A DNA stretch of 39,029 nt from Cyclobacteriaceae bacterium (GCA_013373335.1 JABXHZ010000336.1:1-39029), one strand, 5' to 3'; shown: positions 18,907 through 28,844, numbered from the stretch's first letter. Notes: generated from the sequence alone by a model not told the origin. Program-made: numbers and translations.

Positions 18907-20226
18907 ATGTTGAATATTCTTGATCTTTTAAAGTTTCAAAAATACCCTATTGAAGCTGCTCAAAAAGAATTAGCCTACCTTCAATCTTTATCTAAAGATC
19001 AATTTGAAGACTGGAAAAAGAAAAAAGCCTGGGAAACTGTAAGATTTCATTTTGACAATAATCCTTTGTACAGAAAGCTTGTAGGAAAGCATCTGCCAGA
19101 AAGATGGGAAGATTTGCCAATAGTTAAAAAGAAAGATGTACAATGTGCGTTTGAAGAAAAATTGAGTAAAGGCTTACCTAAAAAAGGCCTGCATTTTGGG
19201 AATACTTCTGGTTCTTCAGGCATCGCTTTGAAATTTGCGAAGGACAAGTATTCTCACAGCATGACATGGGCTTTGATTTTAGATAGATATCGAAAAATCG
19301 GATTTTCACCCAATGATTTTCAAGCGAGGTTTTATGGGATACCATTAGGATTTCCCCATTATCAAAAAGAGCGGTTAAAGGATAAATTGATGAACCGATT
19401 CAGGTTCGTGGTTTTTGATTTTTCTGATGAAAACATGGAGCGATTCATTGATAAATTCAGAAAAAGTAACTTTATCTATACCTATGGATATACTAACTCC
19501 CAACTTTTTTTTGCTAGGTACCTTGAAAAGAAAGGACTTATACTCAGAGAAATTTGTCCAAGTTTGAAAGGGACAATAGTAACCTCTGAGCAATGCACCG
19601 AAAAGGATAAATCATTCTTAGAAAGGCAATTTGGAATACCTGTTTATAACGAATATGGAGCCTCTGAATTGGAGTTCTTAGCAATGAGTGACCTTAATGG
19701 AACGAGATGGCTTTCCTCAGAAACAGTCGTGACTGAAGTTGTAAATGACAGTTATGAAATTATGAATAGTGGACAAAGGGGTAGTTTAATTTTTTCAAAT
19801 ATTTTCAACAAAGCTATGCCATTTATAAGGTATGAAGTAGGGGATATTGGGGTAGTAAAAAAATATGAAGATTCCATTCTTGACGAACTCAGCCAATTAA
19901 ATGGGAGATTGAATGATAACATCGTACTTCCTTCGGGTAGAAAAGCACCTGGATTTACGCTTTACTATATATCAAAACACCTGACATCTTCCTTAGGTTA
20001 CCTCAAAGAATACCAAGTAAGACAATTAACCAGGGATAGTTTTGAAATTGATCTGGTATTGGACCAGGAACTTAATGAAAAGACTATTAAATCAGTAAAT
20101 GAAGCATTTGAACTTTACATAGAAAAAGGATTAAAGCTAAAAGTAGAGAAGGTGGATAAAATCAACCGGGAAAAATCTGGGAAGTTGAAGCAATTCATCA
20201 CTTTTTTGGAAGAAGGTAAATTATGA
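18907..20226 (+). CDS. PaaK/CapK-like adenylate-forming enzyme (phenylacetate-CoA ligase family)
   Basis: 'LHFGNTSGSSGIALKFAKD' P-loop, 'FGIPVYNEYGASELEFLAMSD', 'PFIRYEVGDIGVV'. Confidence 0.85.
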   Translation: MLNILDLLKFQKYPIEAAQKELAYLQSLSKDQFEDWKKKKAWETVRFHFDNNPLYRKLVGKHLPERWEDLPIVKKKDVQCAFEEKLSKGLPKKGLHFGNTSGSSGIALKFAKDKYSHSMTWALILDRYRKIGFSPNDFQARFYGIPLGFPHYQKERLKDKLMNRFRFVVFDFSDENMERFIDKFRKSNFIYTYGYTNSQLFFARYLEKKGLILREICPSLKGTIVTSEQCTEKDKSFLERQFGIPVYNEYGASELEFLAMSDLNGTRWLSSETVVTEVVNDSYEIMNSGQRGSLIFSNIFNKAMPFIRYEVGDIGVVKKYEDSILDELSQLNGRLNDNIVLPSGRKAPGFTLYYISKHLTSSLGYLKEYQVRQLTRDSFEIDLVLDQELNEKTIKSVNEAFELYIEKGLKLKVEKVDKINREKSGKLKQFITFLEEGKL

Positions 20227-21419
20227 ATATCCTATACTTTTATCAATACTTCTCCACCTCCAATGGTTCCTGGGGAACTAGAGTCCATGAGTTTTCAAAG
20301 GAGTGGGTAAAAGAAGGACATCACGTAACTGTCGTTACAAGTGTTTATTCCAAATCTGATATTTCAGCCTCAAAATTTATTGAGACAAAATTCTATGAAG
20401 GGGTAAAGGTGATTATCATCAATGTGAAAATTGATAATAGACAACCTTTTTTAAAAAGGATTTTTTCTTTCTTGGCTTATTCATTTATCTCCTGTTGGTA
20501 TGCTTTGACATATTCTTGCCAGGTTGTTATAGCTTCCAGTGGGCCCATTACAGTCGGTTTACCCGGTTTATTAGCAAAATATTTTAGAGGAAGAAAACTT
20601 GTTTTTGAGGTAAGAGACTTGTGGCCAGATGGAGCAATTGAATTAGGGATTATTAAGAATCCGATCCTAAAAAAGCTCTCGCTTGCTTTTGAAAAGTTTT
20701 GCTATAAATCCTCAAGCCTGGTTGTCGCTTTATCCGAAGGAATGAAGTCTGAGGTTTTAGCCAAATCGCCTGAAACAAATGTAATTTCCGTTACCAATGC
20801 TGCGAATATTTCTTTGTTTTCAACTCCGGTACAATTCCCAGAAGGCATGCTGGTCAAGCCTTACCAATATGCGATTTACACTGGGAATATTGGCGAGGTA
20901 AATAACTCACTTTGGCTTTTAGAAGCAGCAAGGGTACTTCAGGCTAAGGGATTAAAGGAAGTTAAGATTTTGATTATTGGGGAAGGTCAACAAAGGGAAA
21001 TAATAGACGAGGCAATAAAAAATGAGGGATTAGAGACTTTGGTTCGTCTGGGATTAATGCCAAAATATAAGCTCGTTCCATTGATTCAACATGCCATGGT
21101 TTCTTTGGTTCCTCTAAAAGGAACCAAGATTTTGGATACATCATCGCCAAATAAATTTTTTGAATCCTTATCGGCTGGAGTTCCAGTTATTCAAAATACC
21201 CAAGGATGGATGAAGGACTTTTTGGAAAAAAATAAAATTGGTTATACGCTTTCTCCAAATTATCCCAATCAGTTAGCTGAACTTTTGATTTATTTAAAGG
21301 ATAATAGAGAAGAATTGCTTGAGATGGGAAATAGATCCATGAGAATAGCGAAAGAGAAATTTGATTCGGAGTTCCTGGCAAGAAAAATGCTTGCAGGTAT
21401 AGAAAATGTTTGTCAATGA
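20223..21419 (+). CDS. Glycosyltransferase family 4 (WbuB/Cps-like)
   Basis: 'MNILYFYQYFSTSNGSWGTRVHEFSKEWVKEGHHVTVVTS', 'FEVRDLWPDGAIELGII', 'YTGNIGEVNNSLWLLEAARVL'. Confidence 0.93.
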   Translation: MNILYFYQYFSTSNGSWGTRVHEFSKEWVKEGHHVTVVTSVYSKSDISASKFIETKFYEGVKVIIINVKIDNRQPFLKRIFSFLAYSFISCWYALTYSCQVVIASSGPITVGLPGLLAKYFRGRKLVFEVRDLWPDGAIELGIIKNPILKKLSLAFEKFCYKSSSLVVALSEGMKSEVLAKSPETNVISVTNAANISLFSTPVQFPEGMLVKPYQYAIYTGNIGEVNNSLWLLEAARVLQAKGLKEVKILIIGEGQQREIIDEAIKNEGLETLVRLGLMPKYKLVPLIQHAMVSLVPLKGTKILDTSSPNKFFESLSAGVPVIQNTQGWMKDFLEKNKIGYTLSPNYPNQLAELLIYLKDNREELLEMGNRSMRIAKEKFDSEFLARKMLAGIENVCQ

Positions 21420-22312
21420 GAGTACTGTTGACGGGAGGAAGCGGCTTTTTAGGGTCCTATATCTATAAGACTCTTGCTAATAATCATGAAGTGATTACCA
21501 TTGGGAGATCTAAAAAAAACATCATTCAGGCAAACTTCAATAAAGAACTTCCGAAATTACCAGAGGTTGATTGGGTAATTCATGCTGCCAGTCCAGCTCA
21601 TTTTATTCCAAAAACTGCAGTCGAAAAACAGTCCTTTTTTGATGTCAATGTTACTGGAACAGAAAGGTTACTAAAAGGATTAACTGAGCTTCCAAAGATC
21701 TTCGTTTTCATTAGCACAGTGGCTGTATATGGATTAGATGAAGGGGAAATGATAATGGAATCAGCCTCTCTTGATGCTGATACTCCATATGGAAAAAGCA
21801 AAATCGAGGCGGAATGTTTAATTCAGAATTGGGCTAAAGAGAATGGAGTAAAGACCTTTATTTTAAGGTTACCGTTAGTAGTGGGTAAAAATCCTCCAGG
21901 CAACTTATCTGCAATTGCGAAAGCAATCAAGAATAAGATATATTTCAGAATAGGGAAGGGAGAAAATAAAAAATCAATGGTTTTAGCAGAAGATGTGGCC
22001 AGATTGATCCCTCATTTAGAAGATAAAAAACCAGGGATTTATCATTTATGTGATCCTCAACCCGCTAGTTTATCTGAAATAGACTCCTCAATTGCCTCCT
22101 TGTATGGTTACAAGGTAAAAACTTTACCAGATCTCCCAATCATCTTGGCTGCCAAGCTTGGAGATCTTTTTCCATTCTTTCCGATTAATTCATTGAAATT
22201 TAAAAAGCTCACAAATACCTTGACTTTTGATACAGGGAAAGCAATCTCTGAGCTTGGTTGGAAGCCAAATAGCGTTCTTGATTTTTTGAAAAACAATACT
22301 ATTACTTCATGA
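21416..22312 (+). CDS. NAD-dependent epimerase/dehydratase (extended SDR)
   Basis: 'MRVLLTGGSGFLGSYIYKTL' Rossmann motif; 'FVFISTVAVYGLDEG...TPYGKSKIEAE' (S...YxxxK). ATG at 21416 preferred over the 21410 alternative. Confidence 0.9.
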   Translation: MRVLLTGGSGFLGSYIYKTLANNHEVITIGRSKKNIIQANFNKELPKLPEVDWVIHAASPAHFIPKTAVEKQSFFDVNVTGTERLLKGLTELPKIFVFISTVAVYGLDEGEMIMESASLDADTPYGKSKIEAECLIQNWAKENGVKTFILRLPLVVGKNPPGNLSAIAKAIKNKIYFRIGKGENKKSMVLAEDVARLIPHLEDKKPGIYHLCDPQPASLSEIDSSIASLYGYKVKTLPDLPIILAAKLGDLFPFFPINSLKFKKLTNTLTFDTGKAISELGWKPNSVLDFLKNNTITS

Positions 22313-23343
22313 GAATTTTATTTCTGGGAGAAACTTATAGAGCTGATGCCATCAGTTGGATCAAAGGTGTAGAATTGAACCTAGGAGTAAAATTGGAAAC
22401 CAGAGAACTTCCAAAAGGAAACTCAAGGGTTTTGAGGATGATTTCAGCACTTGGTTTTTTTGTGAATTTGTTGATGACTAGGTTTTCTAAACCCTACGAT
22501 TTGGTTCTTGCAGAACGTGCTACTAGCTATGGGTTTTTCTCCTTGTTTGTACATGCTAAAAAGAGAGTAATAGCACAGCAGGGGATAAGTGATGTATACC
22601 CTGAAGGAGGTTTTTCTGGATTTTATAAAAGTATTCTCCAAAGACTGGCATATAAAAAGGCGGATTTGATCCATGCTTGGGGTCATGTGATGACTTATGC
22701 TATGTTGGAATCAGGAGCAAGTCCATACAAAATCATGGTGCTGCCAAAAGGAATTGATCTGGGGAAATATCATTGGCCAGAAAAGAGGGATTTGGCACCA
22801 GCTTTTATAGTAACAAGATCTCTTTATGAATTATATAGGCATATTGATATTGTAGAGGCAGTGAAAATCTTACGGGATAGGTCTATAAATATCAAAGGAT
22901 ATATTGTAGGTGATGGTCCAGAAAAACCTAAAGTACAGGCTTTAATCAACAAGTATCATCTTGGCGGAGAGGTGTTTCTAAAAGGGCATATTCCAAATGC
23001 CCAACTACCCGAATTGATGGATTTGTGCAGATATTATGTTGCCGTTCCTACCACAGAAGGAGTTTCCAGTTCACTATTTGAGGCGATGGCTTCAGGATGT
23101 TACCCAATTGTAACAGACCTTCCTGCCAACCAAGCTTTTATAAAAAATAAGAAAAATGGACAACTCGTGACTCCCTACAAACCATTTGAATTGGCAGATG
23201 CAATAGAATCAGCTTTATTGAATGGGAATCAAGTTGATGCGGCATTGGCAGAAAATAGAAAGTTTATTGAAGATCATGTTGATTACAAAAAAAACATGAA
23301 AATCATTACAGATAGATATAAGGCCTTAATGGGAATAAATTAA
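22309..23343 (+). CDS. Glycosyltransferase family 4
   Basis: 'VKAQALINKYHLGGEVFLKGHIPNAQLPELMDLCRYYVAVPTTEGVSSSLFEAMASGCYPIVTDLPAN'-type donor site; ATGA coupling with the previous gene. Confidence 0.9.
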   Translation: MRILFLGETYRADAISWIKGVELNLGVKLETRELPKGNSRVLRMISALGFFVNLLMTRFSKPYDLVLAERATSYGFFSLFVHAKKRVIAQQGISDVYPEGGFSGFYKSILQRLAYKKADLIHAWGHVMTYAMLESGASPYKIMVLPKGIDLGKYHWPEKRDLAPAFIVTRSLYELYRHIDIVEAVKILRDRSINIKGYIVGDGPEKPKVQALINKYHLGGEVFLKGHIPNAQLPELMDLCRYYVAVPTTEGVSSSLFEAMASGCYPIVTDLPANQAFIKNKKNGQLVTPYKPFELADAIESALLNGNQVDAALAENRKFIEDHVDYKKNMKIITDRYKALMGIN

Positions 23344-23349
23344 ATTTTC

Positions 23350-25209
23350 ATGTGTGGAATTGTAGGTTTTTGGAATAAAGAATTACCAGCTTCAGAATCT
23401 AAGCTGATAGCCATGAGAGAATCATTGGTTCACAGAGGTCCTGATGCAGGATCTCATTGGGCAGAAGGAAAAATTGGTTTAGGGCATAGAAGACTTTCGA
23501 TTCTGGATTTGAGCGAGGGAGCAAATCAGCCTTTTGAATCACCTTGCGGAAATTTCATTTTAGTGTTTAATGGGGAGATTTTTAATTACAAAAGCTTTTA
23601 TCCAGAATTAAAAAATAAAGGATATGGCTTTAAAACTACGTCTGATACAGAGGTTTTATTGTATCTGCTAATGGAGTATGGTACAGATTCTCTCAGCCGA
23701 CTCAATGGATTTTTTGCCTTTTCATTTTATGATAGGAGAAATCAGGAAATGATTTTGGTAAGGGATAGATTTGGCGTGAAACCTTTATTTTATTCCAATA
23801 ACAATCAGGGATTTTATTTTGCCAGTGAAATCAAAGCTTTGTGGGCTGGAGATGTGCAAAAGGAAATCCAAGAGCCTCAGTTAGATGAATTATTCCTCTA
23901 CAGATTTACTTCAGGTGAGAATACTGTTTTCAAAAATATCTATAGATTATTACCTGGCTATTTGATTCGATTGAAAGATTCTGGAAGGCAAGTAAGTTTT
24001 GAGCGCTGGTTTCACCTTGGAAATTCTATAGCAGCTCAGCCTAGAATCAACAACCCTTACGAATGGTTTGAGCAGACTTTTCATGAAAGTATTCGCTTAA
24101 GAATGATATCAGATGTTCCAGTAGGAACTCTTTTAAGTGGAGGTTTGGATAGCAGTAGTACCCTGTTTAGCCAGGCTTCTCAAGGCTTTGATGATCTGAG
24201 TGCTTGGAATATTTCATTCAGCAATAAAGAACATGATGAATCCCAGCTAGCCAGGAAATTATCACAGGAATTAGGAGCCAAATTCCATAGTTTCGAGTTC
24301 GATAATGAACAATTAGTTGACTTGACTACCCGTTCCATTGTTCAACATGATGAGCCTATCATGCATTTTTCTGATGGACATTTATTGGGGATTTCGGAAA
24401 AAGCTAAGTCGGAGGTAAAAGTATTACTCTCCGGAGAAGGAGCAGATGAAATTCTTGGAGGTTATGTTAGGTATAAAGTTCATGACAATGAACTTCGGTA
24501 TAACTTATTGAATATGATTCGTTATGTCCCTGACAAATGGTTGAAAAACGACCGCTTGAGGAAGATGAAACGCTATTTGGGTATGGGGAACCGAGAAGCA
24601 GAAATTTTGATGAATGCCAATGAATTGTATCTAGCTGACCTGAAAAAGTTAGGAGTTCTTTCTTCTGATTTGCTTCCTGAATTTAGAGTCAAAATTTTGG
24701 AGGAAGCTAAGAAAGTATACCCTAAAAACCGTTTGAGACAGTTGCTTTATCTAGAGCAACACACCCACCTTTATACACTCAATGACAGGAATGACCGGAC
24801 TACAATGGGAGCATCTATCGAATGTAGAGATCCCTTTTTAGATCCTAATTTGGTCATTGGAGTGGGAAGTTTGCCAGATAAGTATTTCCATATCAAGGGA
24901 AAAGGGAAAGATCTTTTGATGAACAGTATTGGCAAAAAGCTACCTGAATATATAACCAAACACAGGAAAGTAGGTTTGTCGGTTCCATGGGATGAGTTAA
25001 TTCTACAAAATCCAATTCTTAGGGAGAATTTGGAGAATTTGCCAAATTCAGACTTATTTTTATTGAAGCCATATTGCTACCTCGATGCGAAAAGCATCGT
25101 GGAGAATTTCAAAAAGAATCCAAAATTGTATTATCCAATCATCAGGCAAATTTTCTTTACAGCGATGTGGTTCCAAACCAAATTTGAACTTTCATCCATA
25201 GAAAAATAA
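23350..25209 (+). CDS. asnB: Asparagine synthase (glutamine-hydrolysing)-like amidotransferase
   Basis: 'MCGIVGFWNKE' with Cys2; 'HRGPDAGSHW'; 'LSGGLDSSSTLFSQAS' PP-loop; 'LLSGEGADEILGGY'. Confidence 0.95.
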   Translation: MCGIVGFWNKELPASESKLIAMRESLVHRGPDAGSHWAEGKIGLGHRRLSILDLSEGANQPFESPCGNFILVFNGEIFNYKSFYPELKNKGYGFKTTSDTEVLLYLLMEYGTDSLSRLNGFFAFSFYDRRNQEMILVRDRFGVKPLFYSNNNQGFYFASEIKALWAGDVQKEIQEPQLDELFLYRFTSGENTVFKNIYRLLPGYLIRLKDSGRQVSFERWFHLGNSIAAQPRINNPYEWFEQTFHESIRLRMISDVPVGTLLSGGLDSSSTLFSQASQGFDDLSAWNISFSNKEHDESQLARKLSQELGAKFHSFEFDNEQLVDLTTRSIVQHDEPIMHFSDGHLLGISEKAKSEVKVLLSGEGADEILGGYVRYKVHDNELRYNLLNMIRYVPDKWLKNDRLRKMKRYLGMGNREAEILMNANELYLADLKKLGVLSSDLLPEFRVKILEEAKKVYPKNRLRQLLYLEQHTHLYTLNDRNDRTTMGASIECRDPFLDPNLVIGVGSLPDKYFHIKGKGKDLLMNSIGKKLPEYITKHRKVGLSVPWDELILQNPILRENLENLPNSDLFLLKPYCYLDAKSIVENFKKNPKLYYPIIRQIFFTAMWFQTKFELSSIEK

Positions 25210-25234
25210 GCAAGCATATAATCCTATCTTTTTT

Positions 25235-25639
25235 ATGCAAAGAAATGAATATGTAAAACTCCCTCAGATATTTGATCCCAGAGGGAACCTCACATTTTTA
25301 CAATATCCCGACCAAATCCCTTTTGAGATAAAAAGAGTGTTTTGGACTTATGATGTTCCTGGTGGAGAGATCAGGGGTGGCCATGCTTTCAGACAGCAGC
25401 AAGAGTTAATTGTGGCCCTCAGTGGATCTTTTGATGTGGTAATTACCGATGAAAATGGAGGCGAAATCAGGACTTCACTAAACAGGTCTTATCATGCTTT
25501 ATTTTTGCCAAAAATGACTTGGAGACATCTTGAGAACTTCTCTACAAATGCAGTGGCATTGCATCTATCGGATACTGAATATTTGAAAGAGGATTATATC
25601 CGGGATTTTGAAATTTACAAGCAACTTAAGAATGGCTAA
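25235..25639 (+). CDS. FdtA/QdtA (WxcM-like) cupin, putative dTDP-4-keto-6-deoxyhexose ketoisomerase paralogue 1
   Basis: 'IFDPRGNLTFLQYPDQIPFEIKRVFWTYDVPGGEIRGGHAFRQQQELIVALSGSFDVVI...YIRDFEIY'. Confidence 0.85.
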   Translation: MQRNEYVKLPQIFDPRGNLTFLQYPDQIPFEIKRVFWTYDVPGGEIRGGHAFRQQQELIVALSGSFDVVITDENGGEIRTSLNRSYHALFLPKMTWRHLENFSTNAVALHLSDTEYLKEDYIRDFEIYKQLKNG

Positions 25640-26066
25640 TAAGACTATTTGGGATTGTAATTTGGTATACCTGCCAAAAATAGGCGATAGAAAAGGACAT
25701 ATTACTCCAGTCACAAACTTGAAAGAGTTACCTTTTGAAACCAAAAGAGTGTTTTATCTATACGATATTCCTGGAGGTGAAAGTAGGGGGGCACATGCAC
25801 ACTACGAATGCCATCAATTTTTGGTAGCAGTGAGCGGTGCATTTGAAGTTTTATTGGATGATGGTAATTCAAAAAGACAAGTTTTGCTTAATCGTCCAGA
25901 CTTAGGATTGTTGATTCCAGCTGGTATTTGGGCATCAGAGATCAATTTCTCTTCAGGTGCCGTCTGTTTGGTATTAGCTAGTGAGAGGTATAATGAAAAA
26001 GATTATATCAGAGATTATAATGATTATTTAAACTTTATTAAGCTCAATGATACATCCGCTAGCTGA
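25632..26066 (+). CDS. FdtA/QdtA (WxcM-like) cupin, putative ketoisomerase paralogue 2
   Basis: ORF track starts at 25608; ATG at 25632 (MANKTIWD) is likelier. '[45 protein letters not shown]...YIRDYNDYL'. Confidence 0.87.
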   Translation: MANKTIWDCNLVYLPKIGDRKGHITPVTNLKELPFETKRVFYLYDIPGGESRGAHAHYECHQFLVAVSGAFEVLLDDGNSKRQVLLNRPDLGLLIPAGIWASEINFSSGAVCLVLASERYNEKDYIRDYNDYLNFIKLNDTSAS

Positions 26067-26514
26067 CGTACAAACCGAAAATATTGGGGAAAACACCCGA
26101 ATCTGGCAATATGCGGTTGTTTTGCAAGGAGCAACTATAGGGAAAGATTGCAATATCAATTGTCACACTTTTATTGAAAATGATGTCAAGATTGGGGAAA
26201 GGGTAACAGTGAAATCCGGGGTTTTTCTTTGGGATGGTTTGACTATTGAAGACGATGTATTTATCGGCCCAAATGTCACTTTTACAAATGATAAATACCC
26301 TCGATCCAAACAATATCCAGAAGAATTTCAACGCACCGTGATCAAAAAAGGGGCTTCTATTGGTGCGGCATCGGTGATTTTGGGTGGATGCACAATAGGT
26401 GAGAATTCAATGATAGGGGCAGGCTCTTTAGTTACCCGTGATGTTCCTCCAAATACCTTGGTGATGGGGCGACCTGCGCGAGTTATTCGGAAATTGGTCG
26501 AGGATCCGGAATGA
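26047..26514 (+). CDS. Left-handed beta-helix (hexapeptide) acyltransferase, FdtC/WxcM N-terminal-like N-acetyltransferase
   Basis: '[64 protein letters not shown]' hexapeptide repeats; 'NDKYPRS'. Confidence 0.9.
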   Translation: MIHPLADVQTENIGENTRIWQYAVVLQGATIGKDCNINCHTFIENDVKIGERVTVKSGVFLWDGLTIEDDVFIGPNVTFTNDKYPRSKQYPEEFQRTVIKKGASIGAASVILGGCTIGENSMIGAGSLVTRDVPPNTLVMGRPARVIRKLVEDPE

Positions 26515-26561
26515 AAATTATTTTTAAAACTTTGGATTGAATTCCCAAATAAAGAGAAGTC

Positions 26562-27566
26562 ATGAGAACAGGAGTTAACCCTGCAAAATTAGATTTCAAA
26601 ATTCCCAAAAAGTATCACCATAGGATTATTATCCCTGTGTTTATTCCAGAGATTTCAGGCTATTTTAAGGATTTGATGGAAGTATATCGATTATGCATAG
26701 AATCAGCCTACAAAACACAGCATGGAAGGTCTGCAATTACAGTCGTGGATAATGGTTCATGTGAGCAGGTAAAGCTTTGGCTAAGGGATTTTCTAGATCA
26801 GGGATTGATAGAGACATTGATTACTCATACAGAAAATGTTGGGAAAATTGATGCAATTATAGGAGCTGCCCGTGGTTGCCGAGAAGATTTGATTACCCTT
26901 TCTGATAGTGATATTTTATTTAGAAATGGTTGGCAAGAAGAAGTTGAACAAGTATTTCAGTCTTTTCCTAATGCTGGCTCAGTAGCTCCATTTCCTATTG
27001 CCAGGCATATGTATTATCATTCCTCTTCTACTCAAAAAGCAGTAATTTTTGGGGACATGGAGTTTCGGTTTCAAGAAACCAATGAACACCAAATGATCAA
27101 AGAGGTTTATGATTCTTATGGTTGGAATTATGTGCCCGATTATGATGGGATTTTGCCGGTCTTAGAGAAAAATGGTAAAGTTGCTGTCATGGGTAGTGGT
27201 CATCAAGTCTTTACGATTAGAAGAGAATTATTCTTTTCAATGCCATTGGAACCAAGTTTTATTAAGATTGGGGCAGGAAGTGAGTTGAATTGGATAGATA
27301 AGCCAATTAACGAATTGGGAGCTTGGAGATTAAGTACTCTGAAAACTTGGGTTCATCATATGGGGAATCAATTGACAGAAGAAAATCGATTGGTATTTCA
27401 AGAATTAAGAGAAAATAAGAGTTATCCTGAATTATTTAATTCATCAAAAATCCAAACGAAAAGAATTAGTCATTTGCAACATCGAGTTTTATCAAAGTTT
27501 TTTAGAATGAAATATGATAAAAGACCTCCTGCTCCCGAATTGACAGTTCAATTCGAAAGCTTATGA
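26562..27566 (+). CDS. Glycosyltransferase family 2-like (divergent)
   Basis: 'AITVVDNGSCEQVKLWL', 'NVGKIDAIIGAARGCREDLITLSDSDILFRNGWQEEV' with SDSD. Confidence 0.8.
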   Translation: MRTGVNPAKLDFKIPKKYHHRIIIPVFIPEISGYFKDLMEVYRLCIESAYKTQHGRSAITVVDNGSCEQVKLWLRDFLDQGLIETLITHTENVGKIDAIIGAARGCREDLITLSDSDILFRNGWQEEVEQVFQSFPNAGSVAPFPIARHMYYHSSSTQKAVIFGDMEFRFQETNEHQMIKEVYDSYGWNYVPDYDGILPVLEKNGKVAVMGSGHQVFTIRRELFFSMPLEPSFIKIGAGSELNWIDKPINELGAWRLSTLKTWVHHMGNQLTEENRLVFQELRENKSYPELFNSSKIQTKRISHLQHRVLSKFFRMKYDKRPPAPELTVQFESL

Positions 27567-27598
27567 CAAGCCTAATTTCTTTTTCTATATCTATTTGA

Positions 27599-28708
27599 TT
27601 GGTGAGTTCTTCTAAAAAAGTACTTTATTATAAGGGGCTTAATGGGATTCGTGCAATCGCTGCGCTATCTGTATTGATTTCTCATATAATAACTGCCATC
27701 AACTATTTCTACCCACAATTGGTGATTGAAGAATTGGATATGGCTAATTATGGTGTAACCATGTTTTTTACCCTGAGTGGTTTTTTGATTACCAGTCTTT
27801 TGTTGATGGAGAATAAAAAAATCGGAACCGTACGGCTTAAAGATTTTTATATGAGAAGGATTCTTAGGATTTGGCCGATTTATTATTTATATATTTTCCT
27901 ATCCATTATATTATTATATGTCTTTCTGGATGTTAGCATACTTCAGTTCGAATTGATTTATTATTTGACATTTTTTGCAAATATACCTTTTATCTTGGGT
28001 GGTGGTTTAATGGCAATTAGCCACTTGTGGTCAATAGGAGTAGAAGAACAATTTTATATTTTTTGGCCCTGGTTCTTTAAAAACACTAAAAATATCCTTA
28101 TTAAGCTTTCTGTATTTGTCATTGGATTCTATATTTTAAAAGTATTTGCATTGATTCTATTTAAGTTTTCCGATCTTGATATTTTTTACACCATATTAAA
28201 AGTTAATCGATTTGATTGCATGGGCATTGGAGGTGTAGGAGCTGTTTTATTTCATCAAAAAAGTAAATGGATTCCATTTTTAACAAGTAAATTTTCTCAA
28301 TGGATTGTTGTTATTTCTTTAGGGGTTATTCTAGTTGAAAAATTTCGATTTTCAATGTTGGTGGATCATCAGTTAGTTGCAATTATTACTCTCTCTTTGA
28401 TCCTTTCGAATATTTCACTTCAAAACCCAATCCTTAATCTTGAAAATCGATTTTTCAATTTTATTGGGAAGTTGTCATATGGGATCTATGTCTACCATAA
28501 GCTAATTGTTTTACTCTTAGTCCCCGTCATTAAATTTCTACCTTTTTCAAATGGGCTTAGACTTGCTATTTTTGTTACATTCTCACTAGTCTTAACGATT
28601 GCCGTATCCTATTTTTCGTACCATTATTTTGAAAAACTCTTTCTAAAATTGAAGTCTAGGTATACAACTATTTCGAGTACCGCTGAGAAAGAAGTTAAAG
28701 TTATTTAA
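27599..28708 (+). CDS. Membrane acyltransferase family 3 (OafA/YrhL-like)
   Basis: 'GLNGIRAIAALSVLISHI', 'MFFTLSGFLITSLLLMENKKIGTVRLKDFYMRRILRIWPIYYLYI', 'SHLWSIGVEEQFYIFWPW'. Confidence 0.94.
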   Translation: MVSSSKKVLYYKGLNGIRAIAALSVLISHIITAINYFYPQLVIEELDMANYGVTMFFTLSGFLITSLLLMENKKIGTVRLKDFYMRRILRIWPIYYLYIFLSIILLYVFLDVSILQFELIYYLTFFANIPFILGGGLMAISHLWSIGVEEQFYIFWPWFFKNTKNILIKLSVFVIGFYILKVFALILFKFSDLDIFYTILKVNRFDCMGIGGVGAVLFHQKSKWIPFLTSKFSQWIVVISLGVILVEKFRFSMLVDHQLVAIITLSLILSNISLQNPILNLENRFFNFIGKLSYGIYVYHKLIVLLLVPVIKFLPFSNGLRLAIFVTFSLVLTIAVSYFSYHYFEKLFLKLKSRYTTISSTAEKEVKVI

Positions 28709-28844
28709 TGGTTTTTTTATTCGGTAATCTGAACTTGCATAGTTTTTGTCTTCCTACATGAAAAAATGATTATCCACTGATTTGATTGCATGCCGAAGTG
28801 TTTTTAACCACCTTTGATATGCGATTGGATAGTTTATAAAGTAA

